Source: Thalassovita taeanensis (lineage in GTDB: Bacteria; Pseudomonadota; Alphaproteobacteria; Rhodobacterales; Rhodobacteraceae). From it: DNA of 64,000 bases. The notes beneath the pieces were generated by a model. The model worked only from the letters and a program-made list of their open reading frames with translations, searched no databases and had not been told where the DNA came from. The position numbers and the translations under genes are program-made. This document shows positions 58,870 to 64,000 of the stretch, piece by piece. Each line of letters begins with the position of its first letter. Position 1 is the first letter of the stretch. The DNA lies in the NCBI RefSeq assembly GCF_900110775.1, contig NZ_FOEP01000001.1, forward strand, positions 372,001 to 436,000, read 5' to 3'.

Positions 58870-60477
58870 TTAACCGGCCGACAACGGGCGCACGTCGAGC
58901 TGACGATGGAACCAGAACTCATAGCCCTCTGCCCCATTGGTCGCGACGTTCAGCGCCGGCTGATAGAGCGGAATACGCGGCAGATCCTCCAACACGATCT
59001 CGAACATGCGCTTGATCTTGGGCGCATAGTCCGGGTCATCCATCGGCATGTGCAACGTGGCATTCACCAGATCCTCGATTTCTTCGTTACGATAATTGGA
59101 GGAGTTGAACAGATGCCCGTCCTGATAGGCCCAGAAGAAATAGTAATCCGGCGTGTTCAGCCAACCGCCGAAGTTTTCCAGATGCAGCGGCAAACGCTTT
59201 TCCACCAACGCGGCGGTGCGCCAGTTGGCGCCGGGGATCTTTTCGATCTCGGCGGTGATACCAATCTGCGCCAGGCTTTCCTGAATCAACAAAGCCGCAG
59301 GTTCCATCCATGAAGCCAGATCAAGGCTGATCGACAAAGGCACTTCGAACCCGTCGGGATAGCCCGATTTTGCCATATATTCCTTAGCCTTGTCGATATC
59401 GGTGTAATATTGTGTCTTGCGTGGCCAGGCGATGTCGGTGATTTCCGCCTCGCCTCCCCAGAGCGGCGCGCCACGCCCGTAAGCCGCAGCTTGGAAGATA
59501 TCCTCGTAAGGCACGGCATAGGCGACGGCCTTGCGCACATCAGCGTCCTGAAACGGCTCGAACTTGGTATTCGTGCACAGGCAATGAATGCAGTTTTCAA
59601 TCGGCGTCGAATAGACATCAATGATCTCGGCCAGCTCGGCGGCATCCTTGTCGGGAATATCAAACGACATCTGCACATCGCCCCGCTCGACCAGCGCGCG
59701 ACGGGTGGCCGGGCTGGGCACTTCGCGCACCACGACGCGCTTGACAGCCGGAACCGGGCCGCCGACCCAATTGTCGTTCCGCTCATAGACCAACTGCTCT
59801 CCGGGTGTCCAACGCAGCACCTTGAACGCACCCGAGCCTGCGGGCGTCATATGCAGGTATTCCATCGCCCAAGGGTCATCCGTCGTGGCATTTGCCTTTG
59901 CCACGGCCGAGTTGATGACGAAGGGCACCGGCACAGCCAAATCGGGGATCGCCAGCTTTGACGGGTGGTCAAGCGTGATGACAAAGGTCTCTGCGTCGAC
60001 GGCCTCGAACTGATCAGGGCGCACAAGCCCACCGGCCTTCATCTGAACCGAGGGAAACCCCCCAACAGAAACAGCGCGATCGAAGGACCACTTTACATCC
60101 TCTGCAGTCACCTTCGCACCATCCCAAAACGTTGCATTGGGTTTGATCTTGAAGGTGATCGTCAGGCCATCCTCTGACACCGTCCAGCTTTCGGCAAGCT
60201 CGGGTACGATGGTGTCGTAATCATAGGACAAGCCGCCGCCCGGCACCTCTTTGGTGCCGAAGGACACAAGCCGGTCATAGCAGTTCACCGCCACCTGATA
60301 TGACGCGCGATTGGTGCCAGTACGGTGCAGGTCCAGACTGTTGATTGTCTGGCCAGAGACCACCACCAACGTGTCCGCCCCTTGGGCGGCCGCCGGCATG
60401 GCACGCAGGAACGGCAGGACAGACGCCCCGGCCATACCCATTTTCAGAAAGTTGCGTCGTGTCGTCGTGTCCGTCAT
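58870..60477 (-). CDS. ABC transporter solute-binding protein, family 5 (Tat-exported)
   Basis: 535 residues from MTDTTTRRNFLKMGMAG, a twin-arginine signal (RRNFLK) with an AAAQG cleavage region near residue 33. The mature SBP_bac_5 domain includes LAESWTVSEDGLTITFKIKPNATFWDGAKVTAEDVKWSFDR. It captures the substrate in the periplasm for the permeases downstream. Family 5 proteins bind di/oligopeptides, nickel complexes or other solutes; with atzF at the operon end, an N-rich amide is a possible ligand. First gene of the operon, divergent from the LysR gene. Confidence 0.92.
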   Translation of the reverse strand: MTDTTTRRNFLKMGMAGASVLPFLRAMPAAAQGADTLVVVSGQTINSLDLHRTGTNRASYQVAVNCYDRLVSFGTKEVPGGGLSYDYDTIVPELAESWTVSEDGLTITFKIKPNATFWDGAKVTAEDVKWSFDRAVSVGGFPSVQMKAGGLVRPDQFEAVDAETFVITLDHPSKLAIPDLAVPVPFVINSAVAKANATTDDPWAMEYLHMTPAGSGAFKVLRWTPGEQLVYERNDNWVGGPVPAVKRVVVREVPSPATRRALVERGDVQMSFDIPDKDAAELAEIIDVYSTPIENCIHCLCTNTKFEPFQDADVRKAVAYAVPYEDIFQAAAYGRGAPLWGGEAEITDIAWPRKTQYYTDIDKAKEYMAKSGYPDGFEVPLSISLDLASWMEPAALLIQESLAQIGITAEIEKIPGANWRTAALVEKRLPLHLENFGGWLNTPDYYFFWAYQDGHLFNSSNYRNEEIEDLVNATLHMPMDDPDYAPKIKRMFEIVLEDLPRIPLYQPALNVATNGAEGYEFWFHRQLDVRPLSAG

Positions 60478-60600
60478 GGAAAAACCCTCTCGCTGCTGAT
60501 CCGGCCGTGCAGATTCGGCCCTTGGAAAAAGGGTGCGCTGGACCAGCGCCAACTTCTATTGCTATATACTCATTATAGCGGTGCATTTTTTGCAACACAT
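60478..60600. promoter_or_regulatory. Divergent promoter between ABC operon and LysR gene
   Basis: 123 bp, AT-rich near 60555-60600 (TATATACTCATTATA and ATTTTTTGCAA), the probable site for LysR binding and both promoters. No clear T-N11-A palindrome was identified by eye. Confidence 0.45.
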
Positions 60601-61518
60601 ATGGAAAAACTTATCAGTATGAAGCACTTGAAGACATTCGAGCTGATCGAGGCGGTTGTGCGGGCGGGCTCTATTCGCAAAGCGGCAGAGGATATGAATC
60701 TTACTGCCTCGGCTCTGAACCGGCGTATTCAGGGCTTCGAGCAGGAGTTCGGATGGACCATTTTCGAGCGGCTGCCGCGCGGGATGCGCCTGAATCCGGC
60801 AGGCGAACTCCTGATGCAGCACATCCGTGCGCAGCGCACCGATCTCGCGCGTATCCAGTCACAGGTCGCTGATCTGTCGGGCGAGCGGCGCGGGCATGTT
60901 TCTATCGCCTGTTCGCAGGCGCTTTTACCCTATTTCCTACCGCAGCAGATTGCGATCTATCGCGCCAATCACCCCGGTGTAACCTTCTCCGTCAACGTCC
61001 GCGATCGCGTGCAAGCGGAACAGGACCTGGCATCGTTCAGCAGTGATCTGGCGCTGGTGTTCGAGCCCATTCACCTTGTCGAATTCGAAGTCCTGTTTAC
61101 CCTTACCCAGTCCGTCCATGCGGTCTTTCGCAAAGACAATCCGCTGGCACGCAAGGAAGTCCTCCGCCTGCGCGACTGTTTGGGCCAGAAGCTGGCTCTG
61201 CCCGCCCTGCCCTATGGCGTCCGCCACCTTTTGGAACTAGGCGCCAAGCGGATCGGCAGGTCGCTCTATCCTGCGGTCGAAACCGAATCCTTCGAGATGA
61301 TCCGCCACTATGTCACCCACGAAAACGCCGTTGGGTTTCAGATCCCGATTGGCCTGGATGAGCACCAGCAGAACGCGATCACCCATCGCCCCTTGCTGGA
61401 AAGAGACGTGCCGACAGGCAAGCTCTTGCTGGGTCAGATGAAAGGCCGGGTTCTGCCCGTCGCGTCCGCGCGGTTCTCCAACCAACTCATGGCCGTGTTG
61501 GCTGAGCAGGTTGATTGA
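60601..61518 (+). CDS. LysR-type transcriptional regulator
   Basis: 305 residues. The N-terminal winged helix reads LKTFELIEAVVRAGSIRKAAEDMNLTASALNRRIQGFEQEFGWTIFERLPRGMRLNPAGE, the LysR pattern, followed by a two-lobed effector domain from about 95. Two ATGs (60601, 60619) are possible; neither has a strong ribosome site. By position it likely controls the divergent importer-atzF operon in response to the imported compound. Confidence 0.9.
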   Translation: MEKLISMKHLKTFELIEAVVRAGSIRKAAEDMNLTASALNRRIQGFEQEFGWTIFERLPRGMRLNPAGELLMQHIRAQRTDLARIQSQVADLSGERRGHVSIACSQALLPYFLPQQIAIYRANHPGVTFSVNVRDRVQAEQDLASFSSDLALVFEPIHLVEFEVLFTLTQSVHAVFRKDNPLARKEVLRLRDCLGQKLALPALPYGVRHLLELGAKRIGRSLYPAVETESFEMIRHYVTHENAVGFQIPIGLDEHQQNAITHRPLLERDVPTGKLLLGQMKGRVLPVASARFSNQLMAVLAEQVD

Positions 61519-61805
61519 TAGAAAACTGTTTTGGCCAGCTCTTTGCATGAAACCAAGCATTGCTAAAATTGCCTCCTAGAATAAGCGGGGCCTCGTTGTT
61601 TTGCCCCCTTGCCCTCCGCGCCGAATGGCGGAAGCAACGCACTCACGATTGAAGTCCATCGCCACGTGTATGATCGCCACCACCCCCGCTTGCATCTTGG
61701 TTGGTCCAAGCCTGTCCGGAGCGGCCCGACCACGTCAGACCAACCGCTGGCTGTTCGGAAATTAGGGCTGGCAGATCGGTTAAGGTCGGCTATACCTAAC
61801 GTTGT
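61519..61805. other. Spacer between LysR gene and TPP riboswitch
   Basis: 287 bp without a supported gene. A weak GGGGC...GCCCC hairpin lies near 61588-61608. The promoter of the thiamin operon should be within the last 100 bases. Confidence 0.4.
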
Positions 61806-61880
61806 GACAGGGGCGTCCGGATTGCCGGGCTGAGAAGCACCCTTTGAACCTGAACCAGATCATGCTGGCGGAGGAAGTCG
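61806..61880 (+). promoter_or_regulatory. TPP (thiamin pyrophosphate) riboswitch
   Basis: The thi-box consensus is clear: GGGCTGAGAAGCACCC at about 61827-61842, then TTTGAACCTGAACCAGAT and CATGCTGGCGGAGGAAGTC. It starts about 140 bases upstream of thiM and would turn the operon off when thiamin pyrophosphate is abundant, probably by hiding the ribosome site. Confidence 0.95.
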
Positions 61881-61949
61881 CGGTTTCAGCCCCGGATCTA
61901 ATCCGGCCACGCGTTCCGTCATTCCATCCGCACGAAAAAGGACGATGGA

Positions 61950-62738
61950 ATGACAAACTGGGGCAAAAACCTCGCCACGATGCGCGCACATGCGCCGCTT
62001 GTGCAAAATATCACCAACTATGTCGCGATGAACGTGATGGCCAACGCCATGTTGGCCAGCGGCGCGTCGCCGGCAATGGTCCACGCCGAAGAAGAAGCGG
62101 CCGAGTTTGCATCTTTCACACAGGCGTTGACGATCAACATCGGAACCCTATCCCCCGCTTGGGTTCGTGCAATGACCGCTGCGGCTCAGGTCGCCAATAC
62201 CGTTGGCACACCGTGGGTTCTGGATCCGGTCGCCGCAGGTGCGACGGCGTTCCGGCGCGAAACCTCTGCACAGCTTTTGACCTGCAAACCGACAGTTATT
62301 CGCGGCAACGCGTCCGAGATCATCGCCCTCACCGGCGAAGCCGCCAAGGGCAAAGGGGCTGATGCGGCGGATACGGTCAGTGCAGCGGAAAACGCGGCAC
62401 GTATCTTGGCGCAGCAAACCGGCGCAGTTGTTGCCGTCACCGGACCAATAGATTTCGTGACAAATGGCACAGAAGCGTTTCGCATTGCCAATGGTCACGC
62501 TTTGATGCCGCAAGTAACGGCCTTGGGCTGTGCTTTGACGGGCGTGGTTGGCGCCTTTGTTGTCGGGCAAGACCCGCTTGAGGCCACAGTCGCGGCGCTG
62601 GCATATTACGGGCTGGCAGGCGAACATGCCGCGAAGGTGGCGCAGGGTCCTGGCAGCTTCGCCATGGGCTTCATCGATGCGCTGCACGCGATAACACCGG
62701 AGGACGTAAACAACGGGGCAAAAGTGGTCGCGACATGA
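61950..62738 (+). CDS. thiM: Hydroxyethylthiazole kinase
   Basis: 262 residues. VQNITNYVAMNVMANAMLASGASPAMVHA is the ThiM N-terminal signature, with TPWVLDPVAAGAT, IRGNASEIIAL and TALGCALTGVVGAF containing the catalytic Cys of the ribokinase-like fold. It phosphorylates the salvaged thiazole alcohol. It is the first gene behind the TPP riboswitch and overlaps thiE by 4 bases (ATGA). Confidence 0.96.
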   Translation: MTNWGKNLATMRAHAPLVQNITNYVAMNVMANAMLASGASPAMVHAEEEAAEFASFTQALTINIGTLSPAWVRAMTAAAQVANTVGTPWVLDPVAAGATAFRRETSAQLLTCKPTVIRGNASEIIALTGEAAKGKGADAADTVSAAENAARILAQQTGAVVAVTGPIDFVTNGTEAFRIANGHALMPQVTALGCALTGVVGAFVVGQDPLEATVAALAYYGLAGEHAAKVAQGPGSFAMGFIDALHAITPEDVNNGAKVVAT

Positions 62739-63340
62739 ATCTCTCGATCTATTTCGTGACACCAGATGGGGCCGAAGACACGCTTGTCCTTGCCGCGCTG
62801 CGTGGTGGGGCAACCGTGATCCAGTTGCGCGACAAGCAGGCAACCGACGCCGAACTAATCGCGCAGGCCCGTCGCTTGGCACCCGCCTGTGCAGCAGCCG
62901 GCGTTCCACTGATCATCAATGACCGGCTTGAAGTTGCCTTGGCCAGCGGCGCTGCGGGCCTGCACATTGGACAGTCAGATGGCGACCCGCGCGGCATCCG
63001 CGCCGCCCTCGGGCGCGATCAAATCCTCGGCCTTTCCATTGAGAGCTTTGACCAATTGGCCGCTCTGCCAATGCAAGACGTGGACTACATTGGCGCAGGC
63101 CCTGTCCGCGCGACCCGATCGAAAACCAACCACGCCACGCCGATTGGTATGGACGGGCTTGCCCGCATTTCCGCCGTCAGCCCTGTGCCCACCGTTGCCA
63201 TTGGCGGCGTGAAGGCAATGGATATTCCGATGCTCAAATCCATCGGATGCGCGGGCCTAGCCGTCGTGTCCGCGATTGCGCAGGCTCCTGATCCCGAGAT
63301 GGCAACGCGCGACATGTTCCAAAAATGGAGAACAGAATGA
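62735..63340 (+). CDS. thiE: Thiamin phosphate synthase
   Basis: 201 residues of a TIM barrel. GATVIQLRDKQATDAELI, IINDRLEVALASGAAGLHIGQSDG, DYIGAGPVRATRSKTNHATPIG and TVAIGGVKA are the ThiE substrate-binding blocks. It joins the thiazole phosphate made by ThiM with the pyrimidine diphosphate made by ThiD. Coupled on both sides by ATGA overlaps. Confidence 0.95.
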   Translation: MNLSIYFVTPDGAEDTLVLAALRGGATVIQLRDKQATDAELIAQARRLAPACAAAGVPLIINDRLEVALASGAAGLHIGQSDGDPRGIRAALGRDQILGLSIESFDQLAALPMQDVDYIGAGPVRATRSKTNHATPIGMDGLARISAVSPVPTVAIGGVKAMDIPMLKSIGCAGLAVVSAIAQAPDPEMATRDMFQKWRTE

Positions 63341-64000
63341 TCCCCAACATTCTTTCGATCGCCGGGTCTGACCCTTCAGGCGGGGCCGGCATCCAAGCCG
63401 ATCTCAAGGCGATTTCGGCCAACGGCGGCTACGCAATGGCCGCCATCACGGCACTGACAGTGCAAAATACCTGTGGGGTCTTTGGCGTTGAATTGCTTGC
63501 CCCTGCGTTTGTGGCTGCACAGATTAACGCAATATTTGATGACATTCGTGTCGATGCTGTCAAAATCGGCATGTTGGGCGACGTGGGCGTTATCTCGGCT
63601 GTCTCGGCCTGCCTCAAGGGCCGCGATATACCCATCGTGCTGGATCCGGTCATGGTGGCGAAGGGCGGCAACCGACTGCTCGAGGCCAAGAGCGTCGCGG
63701 CCCTGCGCGACCACCTGGTGCCACATGCAAGTGTCATAACGCCGAACCTGCCAGAGGCCGCAGATCTTCTGAATGAACCCGAAGCCACCACGCGCGCGGC
63801 GATGGAGGCGCAGGCGGCGGCCTTGTTGGCCCTTGGATGCAAGGCCGTATTGCTCAAGGGCGGACATCTTTCTGGTGGTCACAGCCCTGACCTGTTCCTT
63901 ACTCAGACGGGCAGAACTTGGATCGAAGCCCCTCGGGTCGCCACGAAAAACACGCACGGCACAGGCTGCACGCTGTCCTCAGCGCTTGCGACACAAATTG
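63337..64000 (+). CDS. thiD: Hydroxymethylpyrimidine (phosphate) kinase, 3' end outside the window
   Basis: 221 residues are visible, about 80% of the usual length, and the frame is open at the window end. Family blocks: ILSIAGSDPSGGAGIQADLKAISANGGYAMAAITALTVQNT, VKIGMLGD, IVLDPVMVAKGG, VITPNLPEAADLL and, at the very end, KNTHGTGCTLSSALA with the catalytic GTGC anion hole. It phosphorylates HMP twice. With thiM and thiE it completes a salvage route; no de novo thiC or thiG is in view. Confidence 0.95.
   Translation, partial: MIPNILSIAGSDPSGGAGIQADLKAISANGGYAMAAITALTVQNTCGVFGVELLAPAFVAAQINAIFDDIRVDAVKIGMLGDVGVISAVSACLKGRDIPIVLDPVMVAKGGNRLLEAKSVAALRDHLVPHASVITPNLPEAADLLNEPEATTRAAMEAQAAALLALGCKAVLLKGGHLSGGHSPDLFLTQTGRTWIEAPRVATKNTHGTGCTLSSALATQI

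Overview
The window looks like chromosomal DNA of a marine alphaproteobacterium of the order Rhodobacterales (Roseobacter-like). The grounds are a ctrA-sciP pair with chpT close by, a ribosomal protein L21 carrying an extra C-terminal helix-hairpin-helix domain, the obgE-proB-proA order, an ornithine-lipid pair (olsB/plsC), a 40-aa membrane protein and high GC. No species can be named from the sequence alone.

Region 1 (1-30100) is core genome: the end of an outer-membrane barrel gene; rplM-rpsI; a MocR-type regulator divergent from a DUF1127 gene; a PaaI-type thioesterase divergent from an ECHDC3-like crotonase; trmFO-gluQRS; a copper-type TonB cluster (DUF2946, OprC/NosA-like receptor, exbB, two exbD, tonB); hisI; a NifU/IscU-like scaffold; recG-ligA; ctrA and sciP; mnmA; plsC-olsB; a DUF3553 gene; chpT; obgE-proB-proA; a GNAT enzyme; rplU-rpmA; and a DUF2059 protein.

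Region 2 (30104-41064) is an integrated mobile element at the 3' end of tRNA-Ser(CGA). A 19-bp copy of the tRNA end recurs at 41046-41064, next to a tyrosine integrase. Between the two copies lie, all on the minus strand, integrase, a DUF6499-like protein, AlpA, a small protein, prim-pol primase, AAA helicase, iteron-like repeats, large terminase, head adaptor, HNH nuclease, HK97 major capsid, prohead protease, head-tail connector, portal and a lipoprotein. There are DNA-replication, head and packaging genes but no tail or lysis genes. This is the layout of a capsid-forming phage satellite (cfPICI-like), and it is the most interesting system in the window.

Region 3 (41065-52670) appears to be an older island at the same site. 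It holds a second integrase cut off by an IS3-family element, a 2970-residue RTX protein, and a decayed IS3 transposase.

Region 4 (52671-64000) holds a conserved hypothetical gene, an operon of a dipeptide-type ABC importer plus allophanate hydrolase with a divergent LysR regulator, and a thiM-thiE-thiD thiamin salvage operon behind a TPP riboswitch. thiD runs off the window end.
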